Assembly (NCBI RefSeq): GCF_039769985.1
Contig: NZ_JBDNCH010000002.1
Span: 62,001-126,000, forward strand
From: Ponticoccus litoralis
Lineage (GTDB): Bacteria; Pseudomonadota; Alphaproteobacteria; Rhodobacterales; Rhodobacteraceae
DNA length: 64,000 nucleotides
Reading direction: 5' to 3'
The notes under the pieces were generated by a model. The model was not told the origin of the DNA. It searched no databases and saw only the letters and a program-made list of their open reading frames with translations. The first letter of the stretch is position 1. Every line of letters begins with the position of its first letter. Positions 21,501 through 32,184 of the stretch are shown piece by piece. Made by a program: the position numbers and the translations under genes.

Positions 21501-23491
21501 GGTGACAATGCGTGGCCCCTCTGCCCCCGGCCAGATCGCCACAGAGCCGCTGTCGCGCAGGCGGGCCGGGTCGAAGACCCGGCAGCCGCCGCGCAGCGCG
21601 AGGTCCGTGGAAGACACCACCACCTGCGCCGCGCCGCAGCCATCAAGCTGGGCGGCGGCGCGTTTGCCCTGAACGTGCAGGATCGTCAGATCCGCCACCT
21701 GCGCCACGGCCAACCGGTCGGCGCGCGCACCGGGCCACAGCGCCGCCGCGCTGTCCTGCGTGCCGCCGCGACCGTCGTTTTCCAGCCATGTCCCGGCGAT
21801 GAAGCCCGAACCCCGGTCGCGCGACAGCCCCCGTCCGGCGTCGGTCATCACGCCCACCAGCGTCCCGCTGTCGGCGATCAGCACGGCGGGCCGCTCGCTT
21901 TGCACCCAAAGCAGGGCTCCGGCGGCCATCGGCGCCAGTCCGGCGATCCGCGCCCGGCCCCGCCAGAGGCACAGCACCAACCCGCCAAGGGCGATCAGCG
22001 GCAGGGCCCGTGGCATCGGCGCCACCACCGGGCGGGTCGCGCCCTGCCACCCGGCGACCATCCGGGCGACGCCGAGGATCCAGTCCAGCCCCAGCGCCAT
22101 GGCGGCCAGCGCCAGCCCGTCGAGGCCGAAGGGCATGAGCAGCGCCGCGACCACCGCCATCGGCACCACCAGCACCCCCATGACCGGGACCGAGATCAGG
22201 TTGGCCAGCAGCCCGTATTGCGCCATCTGGTTGAAATGCGCCATGCCGACCGGCCCGGTCGCGGCACCCGCCACCGCAGACGACACGACGACCGAGACCA
22301 CCGGCGCCAGCCATTTCGGCATGCGGCGGCGGCGCTGTATCTGGCTGAAGCGCTCGAAGACCGCGACCAGCGCCGTGGTCGCCGCAAAGGACATCTGAAA
22401 GCCGGGACCCAGCAGCGCCTCGGGCCGCAGCGCCAGCACCACCAGCGCGGCGATGGCGACGCTGCGCAGGCTGATGGCGCGCCGGTCCAGCATTGTCGCG
22501 CAAAGCGCGGCGGCGGCCATGAGGAAGGCGCGTTCGGTCGCGACATTGCCGCCCGAGAGCGCAAGATAGCCCGCCGCCGCCAGCAAGGCGCCCGCCGCCG
22601 CCAGCTTCTTTACCGGCCAGCGGTGGCGGCTGACCGGGTGTACAAGCAGGCCCAGCCGCAGGGCGGCAAAGACGAAGCCCGCCAGCAGCCCCATGTGCAG
22701 GCCCGAGATCGCCAGCAGATGCGCAAGGTTCGAGTCGCGCAGCGCCTGAAGCGTGTCCTGCCCCATGCCCGCGCGGTCGCCGGTCATGATGGCGGCGGCG
22801 AAGGCGCCGGTTTCACCCGGCAGCGCCGCCTGCACCCGGGCCGACAGCCACATGCGGATCTTGGCAACCGGCAGACCCGCGCCCGGCGGCTCCAGCAGCA
22901 GGACCGGGTTGCGCGTGTATCCCACCGCCCCCAGCCCGAGGAACCACGAATGCCGCCGGAAGTCGAAACCACCCGGCTCGACCGCGCCGCCGGGGGTGAA
23001 AGATGGCCGGTCAGGATCACCGTGGCACCCGGTTCCGGCGTCAGCCAGTCCTGCCTGCCATGCATCGACACGCGGACGCGGGCGGGCGTCTCGGCGGGGG
23101 CCATACGCTCCAGCACCACGCGGTCCAGCGTCAGGCGCACCGCGTCCGAGGCAGAGCGGTCGATCGCCACGATCCGCCCCTCGACCGCGCCGTAATAGCG
23201 GAAGTCCAGCACCGGCCCCGCCACCTGATGCGCGCGGCCCCCCGCCAGTGCGAATCCCAGCGACACCAGCGCGACACCCGCCAGAAGCGGGCCAAGGCAC
23301 GGCCCCGCGCGACGCTGTCCCAGCCCCGCCAGCGAGACCGCCGCAGCGGACCAGAGCAGCCAGACCGGAGGCTCGGCGCGCAGGCCGAAATACAGCGCGA
23401 TTCCGCAGGCCATCGCCACCGGCGCCCATGGAAACAGGTGCCCGCGCTGCCCCGGCAGGGCCTGACGGATCATCGTGAGGGCGCCACCCAT
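21411..23491 (-). CDS. comEC: ComEC family DNA-uptake channel protein, one frameshift
   Basis: Inner-membrane channel for single-stranded DNA in natural transformation; in R. capsulatus comEC is also needed to receive GTA DNA. It starts MGGALTMIRQALPGQRGHLF with several membrane helices, then a DUF4131 region. The frame breaks near 22995: one C is missing in the C run, and restoring it gives HLSPPGGAVEPGGFDFRRH, the usual ComEC sequence. The competence domain follows (ETGAFAAAIMTGDRAG, HLLAISGLHMGLLAGFVF, SGGNVATERAFLMAAAAL). About 693 residues when repaired. The last ~30 residues lie in the 117-bp tandem repeat. Confidence 0.9.
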
Positions 23492-23546
23492 GCTTGCCCC
23501 GGAAAATCTGGCTGGTTACAGAGCATCAACTCTACCCATCGCCCCG

Positions 23547-23563
23547 TTAGGAAAAGGTTAACC
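23547..23563. promoter_or_regulatory. Possible CtrA-like box between comEC and gltX
   Basis: TTAG-GAAAAGG-TTAACC resembles the CtrA site TTAA-N7-TTAAC with one mismatch in the first half. It lies 56 bp upstream of the comEC start codon and also overlaps the likely gltX ribosome-binding site. Weak evidence; it may be only the Shine-Dalgarno region. Confidence 0.3.
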
Positions 23564-23569
23564 ACGCTC

Positions 23570-24979
23570 ATGTCCGAGGTCGTCACCCGCTTCGCCCCGT
23601 CCCCCACCGGCTACCTGCACATCGGCGGCGCCCGCACGGCGCTGTTCAACTGGCTTTACGCCCGGGGCCGCGGCGGCAAGTTCCTGCTGCGGATCGAGGA
23701 CACCGACCGCGCCCGGTCCACCCCCGAGGCAACAGAGGCCATCCTGCGCGGCCTCGACTGGCTGGGCCTCGACCATGACGGCGAGGTGATCAGCCAGTTC
23801 GACCGCGCCGATCGCCACGCCGAGGTGGCGCATGACCTGCTCGCCAAGGGCGCGGCCTACAAGTGCTTCTCGACGCAGGAAGAGATCGAGGCCTTCCGCG
23901 AGGCGGCCCGGGCCGAGGGCAAATCCACCCTGTTCCAGAGCCCCCGGCGCGACGCCGACCCCGCGACGCACCCGGACGCGCCCTTCGTGGTGCGCCTGAA
24001 GACCGCGCAGGAGGGTGCGACCGTCATCGAGGACGAGGTGCAGGGCAGTGTCACCATCCGCAACGACCAGCTGGACGACATGGTGCTGCTGCGCTCGGAC
24101 GGCACGCCGGTCTACATGCTGGCGGTGGTGGTGGACGACCACGACATGGGCGTGACCCATGTGATCCGGGGCGACGACCACCTGAACAACGCCGCGCGCC
24201 AGATGGGCATCTATGCCGCGATGGGCTGGCCGCTGCCGGTCTACGCGCATATCCCGCTGATCCACGGCGCCGACGGCAAGAAGCTGTCGAAGCGCCATGG
24301 CGCGCTTGGTGCGGACGAATACCAGAAGATGGGCTACCCGGCGGCGGGCATGCGCAACTACCTCGCGCGGCTGGGATGGAGCCACGGCGACGACGAGTTC
24401 TTTACCGACGCGCAGGCAAAAGACTGGTTCGGTCTGGACGGAATCGGCAAGTCCCCCGCCCGCTTCGACCTGAAGAAACTGGAAAATCTCTGCGGCCAGC
24501 ATATCGCGGTGGCGGAGGATGCCGGCCTCTTGCGAGAGCTGGAGGAATTCCTTGCCGCAACGGCACAAAATCCTTTGACGGAGACGCAAAGACAGGGAAT
24601 GCTGCGCGCAATGTTCTGCCTGAAGGAAAGGGCCAAGACCTTCCCGGAACTCCTTGATAAGGCTCAATTCGTCCTGACAGAATCCCCCGTCGTTCCCGAC
24701 GAGAAGGCGGCGAAGGCGCTGGATGCGGTATCCCGTGGTATACTGTCTGCGTTGACGCCGCACCTGCAAAATGCTAGCTGGGCGCGTGACGACCTGGAGG
24801 CGGTTCTGAACCGCTTTGCCGAGGATCAGGGCACCAAATTCGGCAAGCTTGCAGGTCCGATGCGGGCGGCGCTGGCGGGCCGCAGTGCCACGCCCTCGGT
24901 TTTCGACATGATGCTGGTGCTTGGCCGCGAGGAGACGATCCGGCGCCTGGACCGGGCCGCAACCGCAGAGATGGGCTGA
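23570..24979 (+). CDS. gltX: Glutamate-tRNA ligase
   Basis: Charges tRNA-Glu. Class I synthetase with the HIGH-type motif APSPTGYLHIGGARTALF and the KMSKS-type motif GKKLSKRHGA. Length 469 residues. The C-terminal anticodon-binding helical domain (about 320-465) is complete, ending RRLDRAATAEMG. Many alphaproteobacteria carry two gltX genes, so this may be one of a pair. It is divergent from comEC and is followed by a hairpin terminator before gltA. Frame intact. Confidence 0.97.
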   Translation: MSEVVTRFAPSPTGYLHIGGARTALFNWLYARGRGGKFLLRIEDTDRARSTPEATEAILRGLDWLGLDHDGEVISQFDRADRHAEVAHDLLAKGAAYKCFSTQEEIEAFREAARAEGKSTLFQSPRRDADPATHPDAPFVVRLKTAQEGATVIEDEVQGSVTIRNDQLDDMVLLRSDGTPVYMLAVVVDDHDMGVTHVIRGDDHLNNAARQMGIYAAMGWPLPVYAHIPLIHGADGKKLSKRHGALGADEYQKMGYPAAGMRNYLARLGWSHGDDEFFTDAQAKDWFGLDGIGKSPARFDLKKLENLCGQHIAVAEDAGLLRELEEFLAATAQNPLTETQRQGMLRAMFCLKERAKTFPELLDKAQFVLTESPVVPDEKAAKALDAVSRGILSALTPHLQNASWARDDLEAVLNRFAEDQGTKFGKLAGPMRAALAGRSATPSVFDMMLVLGREETIRRLDRAATAEMG

Positions 24980-25015
24980 TACCCGTGCGCGACGGCCGTG
25001 TGAATTCAATCGGCA

Positions 25016-25038
25016 GGGCCGTCCCGGCCCCGCTTTTT
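25016..25038 (+). terminator. Probable intrinsic terminator of gltX
   Basis: Stem GGGCC/GGCCC with a 5-base loop, then CGC and five T residues, 36 bases after the gltX stop and 26 bases before the gltA start. Confidence 0.6.
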
Positions 25039-25063
25039 CGTATACCTAGAGGGATGACAAAGC

Positions 25064-26355
<1,292 letters not shown>

Positions 26356-26787
26356 CACCCGCGTTATGCAGATCATGGGGGGCCGGTCGCCGGAAGCGAC
26401 CGGCCTCTTTTCTTTTCGAGCCGCACGGCAACCGCCACGCGGGACCGGGGTAGACCGCACCCGCTGGGCACGCCCGCGTCGCATGCGCCGCGTCTTCATC
26501 AAGCCGCTGGCGCCTTGAACCGATGGCATCGGCGGATCTGGCGGATCGGACCGCGCCTGTTCAGGCTGACTGGCGGTTTCGGGTCAGGCCTGGCGTTTTC
26601 CGAAGCATCCATGCGCCCCGCTGCCCCGGGCGGGGCCTACCGCGACCGGCGCCGCCGGTCAGCGCAGGCGGGCCCGTGCAGGCAGGTCCGTGCAGGCCGC
26701 CCCCTTTTGTCCGCCGGACTGCCGCGCCAGCGACCGGCGCCATGGTCTGGCGGGCGCCCGGTCAGGCCTGAACCGGCGCGTCGCCGG
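26356..26787. other. Gene-free stretch after gltA
   Basis: About 430 bases. It holds the gltA terminator at 26381-26413; the rest is GC-rich and contains only shadow frames. I see no RNA gene or repeat in it. Confidence 0.5.
26381..26413 (+). terminator. Intrinsic terminator of gltA
   Basis: Perfect 10-bp stem GGCCGGTCGC/GCGACCGGCC with a CGGAA-type loop, followed by TCTTTTCTTTTC, 25 bases after the gltA stop. Confidence 0.92.
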
Positions 26788-27564
26788 TCAGCGGCCTTCG
26801 TAGACCGCCGGGCGCTTCTCCATGAAGGCGACGACGCCTTCCTTGAAGTCGCGGGTCTTGCCGCATTCGCCCTGAAGCTTCGACTCGACGGCCAGCTGCG
26901 CCTGCAGATCGTTGTCGAAGGAGGCGCGCATCGCCTGTTTCACCCGGGCATAGGCGGCGGTCGGCCCCTTGGCCAGATGCGCCGCCCGCGCCGCGATGTG
27001 CCCGGCAAAGGCCTCGTCCGCGACCGCTTCCCAGATCAGGCCCCAGTCGTCCGCCTGCTTGGCGGTGATCTTCTCGGCAAACAGCGCGGCGCCCATGGCC
27101 TTGGCCAGCCCCATCTGGCGCGGCAGGAACCATGTGCCGCCCGCGTCCGGGATCAGGCCGATGCGGGTGAAGGCCTGAAGGAAGAAGGCGCTTTCGGTGG
27201 CGATGACCACATCCGCCGACAGCGCAAGGTTGGCCCCTGCCCCGGCGGCGGCGCCGTTCACGGCACTGATCGTCGGCACCGGGCAGTCGAAGATGGCCCG
27301 CAGCATCGGCACGTATTCGTCGCGCAGCGTGCGCTCCAGATCGAGGTTCGCGACGTTCGCCCGGTCGCCCAGATCCTGCCCCGAGCAAAAGGCCCGCCCC
27401 GCCCCGGTCAGCACCACGACCCGCGCCTCGCGCCCGCCGGTGGTGACCGCATCGGTGATCTCGGCCCGCATCTGAGTGTTGAGCGCGTTCATCACCTCGG
27501 GGCGGTTCAGGGTCACCGTGGCGACGTCGTTTTCCACCGCGTAGGTGATCATCTCGTACTGCAT
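26788..27564 (-). CDS. Enoyl-CoA hydratase/isomerase family protein (PaaG-like)
   Basis: Crotonase-fold enzyme of 258 residues. The oxyanion-hole segments are visible: GAGRAFCSGQDLGD and NGAAAGAGANLALSADVV. The GQDLGDR motif and FTRIGLIPDAGGTWFLPR resemble PaaG, which isomerises the epoxide of phenylacetyl-CoA, but general enoyl-CoA hydratases are also close, so the exact reaction is open. No phenylacetate genes surround it. It lies 91 bp downstream of ccmH in the same direction and may be cotranscribed. Frame intact. Confidence 0.82.
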   Translation of the reverse strand: MQYEMITYAVENDVATVTLNRPEVMNALNTQMRAEITDAVTTGGREARVVVLTGAGRAFCSGQDLGDRANVANLDLERTLRDEYVPMLRAIFDCPVPTISAVNGAAAGAGANLALSADVVIATESAFFLQAFTRIGLIPDAGGTWFLPRQMGLAKAMGAALFAEKITAKQADDWGLIWEAVADEAFAGHIAARAAHLAKGPTAAYARVKQAMRASFDNDLQAQLAVESKLQGECGKTRDFKEGVVAFMEKRPAVYEGR

Positions 27565-27655
27565 TCAAGCGGCCTCCCGTTGTCTCGCGGGCATGAAACA
27601 CCGCGCACGGGGGAATGGCAAAGCGAAACGCGGCGTCACGGGCCGCTGGCCCCTG

Positions 27656-28143
27656 TCAGCCCTTCAGAAGCTCTTCGAGCCGTTTGCGTTCCGCCTCGTT
27701 CAGCCCCTCTTCGGCAAGGGGCTGCGCGCTGGCCCGGCGGCGCAGGTAAAGCACCGCCACCAACAGCGCGGCGAGGAAGAGCAAGGGACCGGCAGCCCAG
27801 AGCAGCCAGTTCCAGCCGCCGGTTGTGGGCCGCAGAAGCACGAACTCGCCGTAGCGGGCCACGATGAAATCGACCGCCTCTTCGTTGCTGTCACCGGCCA
27901 CCAGCCGCTCGCGCACCAGCAGGCGCAAGTCGCGGGCCAGAGAGGCGTTGCTTTCGTCGATGCTTTCGTTCTGGCAGACGAGGCAGCGCAGGCCCGCGCT
28001 GATGTCGCGGGCGCGCGCTTCCAGCGCCGGATCGTCCAGCACCTCGTCGGGCTGAACCGCCAGCGCAACCGTGGCGACCAGCGCAAAAACCGCGGCAAGG
28101 ATGGCGGACGGGGTGCCCCGCCGGGGCGCAGCAGCCGGGTCAT
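27656..28143 (-). CDS. ccmH: Cytochrome c biogenesis protein CcmH, frameshift near the start
   Basis: Thiol-disulfide protein that keeps apocytochrome c CxxCH reduced for haem ligation. The LRCLVCQNESIDESNASLA motif with its Cys pair is clear, as are the following helices and a C-terminal membrane anchor (NWLLWAAGPLLFLAALLVAVLYLRRR). The expected start is the ATG at 28143, overlapping the ccmF stop (ATGA): MTRLLRPGGAPR. One base is missing near 28100, and restoring it joins that start to SAILAAVFALVATVALA, the signal or membrane segment. About 162 residues when repaired. Confidence 0.88.
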
Positions 28144-30107
28144 TCCGCGGGCACCCCCTGCACCGGGGCGCTCTTGCGGGCGCCTGCGGCAACACGGTAG
28201 CGGCGGTCCGAGAGGCTGAGAAACCCGCCGAGCGCCATCAGGATGGAGCCGCCCCAGATCCAGTTGGCCAGCGGCTTGATATAGGTCCGCATGACCCAGC
28301 CGCCGTCCTGCTGCGGATCGCCGATCACCACGTAGACATCACGCAGGAAGCGGTAGTCGATGGCCGCCTCGGTCGTGGGCATCTGCGCCACCGGGTAGTT
28401 GCGCTTTTCCGGGTGCAGTGTCGCGATCTCGCGGCCCGCCTGCATCAGCGTGACGGTGGCCATGGTCGAATTGTAGTTCGGCCCCTGCACCCGCTGCACG
28501 TCATCCAGCCGCAGCGTGAAGCCGCCCACGTCGTAGGATTCGCCCAGCTGGGCGACGCGGATGTCCTCTTGCTGCCAGGCCATCAGCCCGGCAACGCCCA
28601 GCATGGTGATGCCAAGCCCGCTATGCGCCACCGCCTTGCCCCATTCGGCACGCGGCAGGCGCAGCAGCCGCGACAGGTCGCGCGTCTGGCCGGTGCGCCC
28701 GATCAGGTCGGTCACCGCGCCCGTCACCAGCCAGGTGCCAAGGAAGACACCGACCGGCCCCATCAGCGAGCGCCCGGTCTGCATCGCCCAGACCAGCCCC
28801 GCCAGCGCCACCGCCAGTCCGAAGGCCGGTGCCAGCTGCCGCAGCACGCGGCCCGGCTTTGCCCGCTTCCAGCTGAGCATCGCGGCCACCGGCAGGACGA
28901 TGCCCAGCACCACCATGAAGGGCGTGAAGGCCATGTTGAAGAAGGGCGGTCCGACCGAGAGCTTCCGGTCGAAGGCCATCTCGGCCACCAGCGGCCAGAT
29001 CGTGCCGACGAAGACCACCAGCGACGAGACCGCCAGCAGGATATTGTTCAGCACCAGCCCGCTTTCGCGGCTGACGACGCCGAAGACACCCTTGGCTTCC
29101 ATCGTCTGCGCCCGCGCGGCGAAGAGGGTCAGCGCGCCGCCGGTGAAGAAGACCAGGATCATCAGGATGAACATGCCCCGCTCGGGGTCGTTGGCGAAGG
29201 CATGAACCGAGGTCAGCACACCCGAGCGCACGATAAAGGTGCCGATCAGCGAGAAGCCGAAGGCGAGGATCGCCAGCAGCACGGTCCAGCTTTTCAGCGC
29301 CTCGCGTTTCTCGACCACGATGGCAGAATGCAGCAGCGCGGCGGCGAAGAGCCACGGCATGAAGGACGCGTTCTCGACCGGGTCCCAGAACCAGAAGCCG
29401 CCCCAGCCGAGCTCGTAGTAGGCCCACCACGATCCCAGCGCGATGCCGATGGTCAGGAAGACCCAAGAGACCAGCGTCCAGGGCCGGACCCAGCGGCCCC
29501 ATGCGGCGTCCACCCGGCCCTCGATCAGCGCGGCGACCGCAAAGCTGAAGCAGATCGAAAGGCCCACGTAGCCGAGGTAGAGGAAGGGCGGATGGAAGGC
29601 GAGGCCCGGATCCTGCAAGAGCGGGTTCAGGTCCTGCCCGTCGAAGGGCGGCTCGCCCAGCCGCATGAAGGGGTTCGAGGTAAAGAGGATGAAGGCGTAG
29701 AAGGCCGCCGCGACCGAGGATTGCACCGCCAGAACGCGCGCCCGCAGCGTCGGCGGCAGGTTGCCCCCGAACCAGGCCGCCATGGCGCCGAAAAGTGCGA
29801 GGATCAGCACCCAAAGCAGCATCGACCCCTCGTGATTCCCCCAGACGCCCGAGATCTTGTAGATCATCGGCTTGGCGGAATGGCTGTTCAGCACCACCAG
29901 TCGAAGCGAGAAATCCGAGGTCACGAAGGCATAGGTCAGCGCCGCGAAACTGGCCGCGACCAGCAGGAATTGCGCCGTGGCCGCCGGTTCTGCCACGGCC
30001 ATCCAGCCGGGCCAGCGTTTGTGCGCGCCGATCAGGGGCACGACCATCTGCACGATGGAGACGAGAAAGGCGAGGACAAGCGCGAAATGGCCGAGTTCTG
30101 TGATCAT
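28140..30107 (-). CDS. ccmF: Cytochrome c-type biogenesis protein CcmF
   Basis: Large membrane protein of the System I haem lyase, which attaches haem to apocytochrome c with CcmH. It has 655 residues with about 15 membrane helices. The tryptophan-rich haem-handling WWD domain GGFWFWDPVENASFMPWLFA is present, as are PPFLYLGYVGLSICF and the periplasmic C-terminal block. I chose the ATG at 30107 (MITELGHFALVLAFL). The frame stays open much further upstream but that is a shadow over the MFS gene. The stop overlaps ccmH. Frame intact. Confidence 0.97.
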   Translation of the reverse strand: MITELGHFALVLAFLVSIVQMVVPLIGAHKRWPGWMAVAEPAATAQFLLVAASFAALTYAFVTSDFSLRLVVLNSHSAKPMIYKISGVWGNHEGSMLLWVLILALFGAMAAWFGGNLPPTLRARVLAVQSSVAAAFYAFILFTSNPFMRLGEPPFDGQDLNPLLQDPGLAFHPPFLYLGYVGLSICFSFAVAALIEGRVDAAWGRWVRPWTLVSWVFLTIGIALGSWWAYYELGWGGFWFWDPVENASFMPWLFAAALLHSAIVVEKREALKSWTVLLAILAFGFSLIGTFIVRSGVLTSVHAFANDPERGMFILMILVFFTGGALTLFAARAQTMEAKGVFGVVSRESGLVLNNILLAVSSLVVFVGTIWPLVAEMAFDRKLSVGPPFFNMAFTPFMVVLGIVLPVAAMLSWKRAKPGRVLRQLAPAFGLAVALAGLVWAMQTGRSLMGPVGVFLGTWLVTGAVTDLIGRTGQTRDLSRLLRLPRAEWGKAVAHSGLGITMLGVAGLMAWQQEDIRVAQLGESYDVGGFTLRLDDVQRVQGPNYNSTMATVTLMQAGREIATLHPEKRNYPVAQMPTTEAAIDYRFLRDVYVVIGDPQQDGGWVMRTYIKPLANWIWGGSILMALGGFLSLSDRRYRVAAGARKSAPVQGVPAE

Positions 30108-30250
30108 GCCCCGGTTATAGGCCGCACGGACGAACGCGCCAATCACCGAATGGTCGCGGCGCCGATCACTTTGTCGCAACACGCGGGCCTGCGGCGACCG
30201 GACCCTGCCCCGGCCCCTCCTCCCCGGGCAGGCCCGCCGCGCTTTGACCG

Positions 30251-31666
30251 TCAGGCCGCGCCCGGCGCCGCCTGACGCGGCCTCTGGCCGCTCCAGAGTG
30301 CGACACCAAGGGCGATCATGGCCAGACCGGCGGCGATGGCAAAGGTCGCCGAGAAGGCGCGCGCGACATCCTCGGTCCGGGCCTGTGCCGCGTCCCCCGT
30401 CCCCATGACGGCAACGAACAGCGTGGTCATCGCCGAGGCGCCGGTCATCAGGCCAAGGTTGCGGGACAGGCCCAGCAGACCGGACAGGCGCCCGCGCTGC
30501 TCTTTCGAGGCGCCCGCCATGACCGCGGTATTGTTGGCCGCAAGGAACATCTGGAAGGCGGGGGTCAGCACGATCAGCGCGGCGACATAGCCGCCAAGAC
30601 CGAACTGGCGCGGCAGCACCGCAAGGCAAAGCAGGCCCAGCATGCTCTGCGCCAGCCCGACAAGCATCATCCGCCGCGCGCCGTAGCGATCCGTCAGCCG
30701 CCCCGCGGGCACCCCCACAAGCGCCCCGACAAGCGGCCCGACCGCCAGAACCAGACCGACCGTGGCCTCGCCCAGCCCAAGCGAGAAGGTCAGGAAGAAC
30801 GGGCCGACGACCAGCGTCGCCATCATGACGGTGCCGACCAGCACGTTCATGGCAAAGCCGGCGCCCGTCTTCCTGTCCAGCAGCACCGCCATCGGCACCA
30901 GCGGCGCGCTTGCGCGGGTCTCGACGGCCACGAACAGCGCCGCCGCCGCCAGCGCGCCCGCCCCAAGCACCGAGGGTGACAGCGCAACGCCCGTGGCACC
31001 GCCGCTTGTGGCAAGGGAATAGGCCACAAGCACCACGATCAGCACGGCGGTTCCGGGCAGGTCCAGCGCCCTGACCGGCACCCGGCCCCGCGTGTCGTCT
31101 GGCCGGATCGCCAGCAAGGCCAGACCCAGCGCCGCCGCGGCGAACCCGGCGAGAAGCCAGAAGGCCATCCGCCAGTCGCTGACGGCCAGCACGAGACCGC
31201 CCAGCGATGGCCCCAGCGCGGTGCCGCCCGCAGAGGTGGTGCCCAGCAGGCCCATGGCCGTGCCAAGCTGCCCGGACGGCACCATGTCGCGGGCGATCGA
31301 CATTGGAAGCGCGATCAGGATCGCCCCGCCCACGCCCTGCACCACACGCCCGAGGATCAGCAGGCCAAGGCTGGGGGCCATCGCGCTCAGGGCCGAGGCG
31401 GCGATGAAGGCGATCAGGCCCAGAATCATCACCCGGCGAAGACCGAACAGGTCGCCGAGCCGCCCGGCCGATACGATGGTGACCGTCACCGCCATCAGAT
31501 AGGCCAGCACGACCCATTGCGCCTCTGACACGGTGACGCCGAAGCTGCGGGTCAGCGTCGGCAGCAAGACAGAGGCGATGCTGATCCCCAGCGAGGCGGT
31601 CAGCGAGGCGGCGGCCAGCGCCAGCAGGACGGGCAGCGGCGCGCGCCGTGAGGAGGTGTCGGTCAT
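30251..31666 (-). CDS. MFS transporter, drug-resistance type
   Basis: Major facilitator efflux protein with 471 residues and 14 predicted helices (DHA2/EmrB-QacA-like length). Motif A is recognisable as GRLGDLFGLRRVM, and the proline/glycine-rich antiporter-type segment GLGLLILGRVVQGVGGAILI follows. It is divergent from a MerR-family regulator 68 bp away, with a MerR-type dyad between them, so it is probably the regulator's target and an inducible exporter. Substrate unknown. Frame intact. Confidence 0.88.
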   Translation of the reverse strand: MTDTSSRRAPLPVLLALAAASLTASLGISIASVLLPTLTRSFGVTVSEAQWVVLAYLMAVTVTIVSAGRLGDLFGLRRVMILGLIAFIAASALSAMAPSLGLLILGRVVQGVGGAILIALPMSIARDMVPSGQLGTAMGLLGTTSAGGTALGPSLGGLVLAVSDWRMAFWLLAGFAAAALGLALLAIRPDDTRGRVPVRALDLPGTAVLIVVLVAYSLATSGGATGVALSPSVLGAGALAAAALFVAVETRASAPLVPMAVLLDRKTGAGFAMNVLVGTVMMATLVVGPFFLTFSLGLGEATVGLVLAVGPLVGALVGVPAGRLTDRYGARRMMLVGLAQSMLGLLCLAVLPRQFGLGGYVAALIVLTPAFQMFLAANNTAVMAGASKEQRGRLSGLLGLSRNLGLMTGASAMTTLFVAVMGTGDAAQARTEDVARAFSATFAIAAGLAMIALGVALWSGQRPRQAAPGAA

Positions 31667-31710
31667 GATGCGGTCTCTTGCGTTGACGAAGGGTGGCGGC
31701 TACCCTGCCA

Positions 31711-31733
31711 CTTGAAGTCAACTTGAGGTCAAG
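31711..31733. promoter_or_regulatory. MerR-type operator between the MFS gene and merR-family gene
   Basis: A 23-base imperfect palindrome with outer arms CTTGA and TCAAG and inner arms TCAA/TTGA around position 31722; 18 of 23 positions match the reverse complement. The arrangement of CTTGA/TCAAG half sites fits MerR-family operators. It directly abuts the GTG start of the regulator and lies 45 bp from the MFS start. Confidence 0.7.
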
Positions 31734-31734
31734 C

Positions 31735-32145
31735 GTGAAACTGCTGGATATCGGTGTCCTGTCGCAACAAAGCGGTGTCGCCCCCTCGACGCTGCGCTAC
31801 TACGAGGAAATCGGCCTGATCCGGTCGGTCGGGCGGCATGGGTTGCGGCGGCAGTTCGATACGCAGGCCCTCACCCAGCTGGCGCTGATTTCGCTGGGCA
31901 AGATGGCCGGGTTTTCGCTGGGGGACATCAAGGGCATGTTCGCCACCGACGGAACGCCGCAATTGCCCCGGGCAGAGTTGCGCCTGCGCGCCGATGCGCT
32001 GGACGAGCAGATCCGCGACCTGACGCGGCTGCGCGACGCCCTGCGCCACGTGGCCGAGTGCCCCGCCGAAAGCCACATGGAGTGCCCGAAGTTCAAGCGC
32101 CTGATGCACTTCGCCTCTCGCACCGCGACCCGAGGCCGGGCATAA
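31735..32145 (+). CDS. MerR family transcriptional regulator
   Basis: A 136-residue regulator. The N-terminal MerR winged helix reads LLDIGVLSQQSGVAPSTLRY followed by YEEIGLIRS. A dimerisation helix follows and a short C-terminal tail CPAESHMECPKF has two Cys and a His that might bind a metal or sense redox state (inference). I chose the GTG at 31735 because the upstream in-frame codons run through the operator dyad. Divergent from the MFS exporter, which it probably controls. Confidence 0.85.
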   Translation: MKLLDIGVLSQQSGVAPSTLRYYEEIGLIRSVGRHGLRRQFDTQALTQLALISLGKMAGFSLGDIKGMFATDGTPQLPRAELRLRADALDEQIRDLTRLRDALRHVAECPAESHMECPKFKRLMHFASRTATRGRA

Positions 32146-32184
32146 ACGCCCCGGCAGAATGCCCTTCAGAACAGGAACGACCCC

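Noticed and set aside
26418..26787. Small proline/arginine-rich frame at 26523-26771 on the plus strand
   Set aside because: No ribosome-binding site, composition expected of random GC-rich sequence, and no recognisable family.
28140..31721. A 1193-codon frame starting far upstream of ccmF
   Set aside because: The first ~540 codons are a shadow of the MFS transporter gene on the same strand; CcmF begins at 30107 with the expected sequence.
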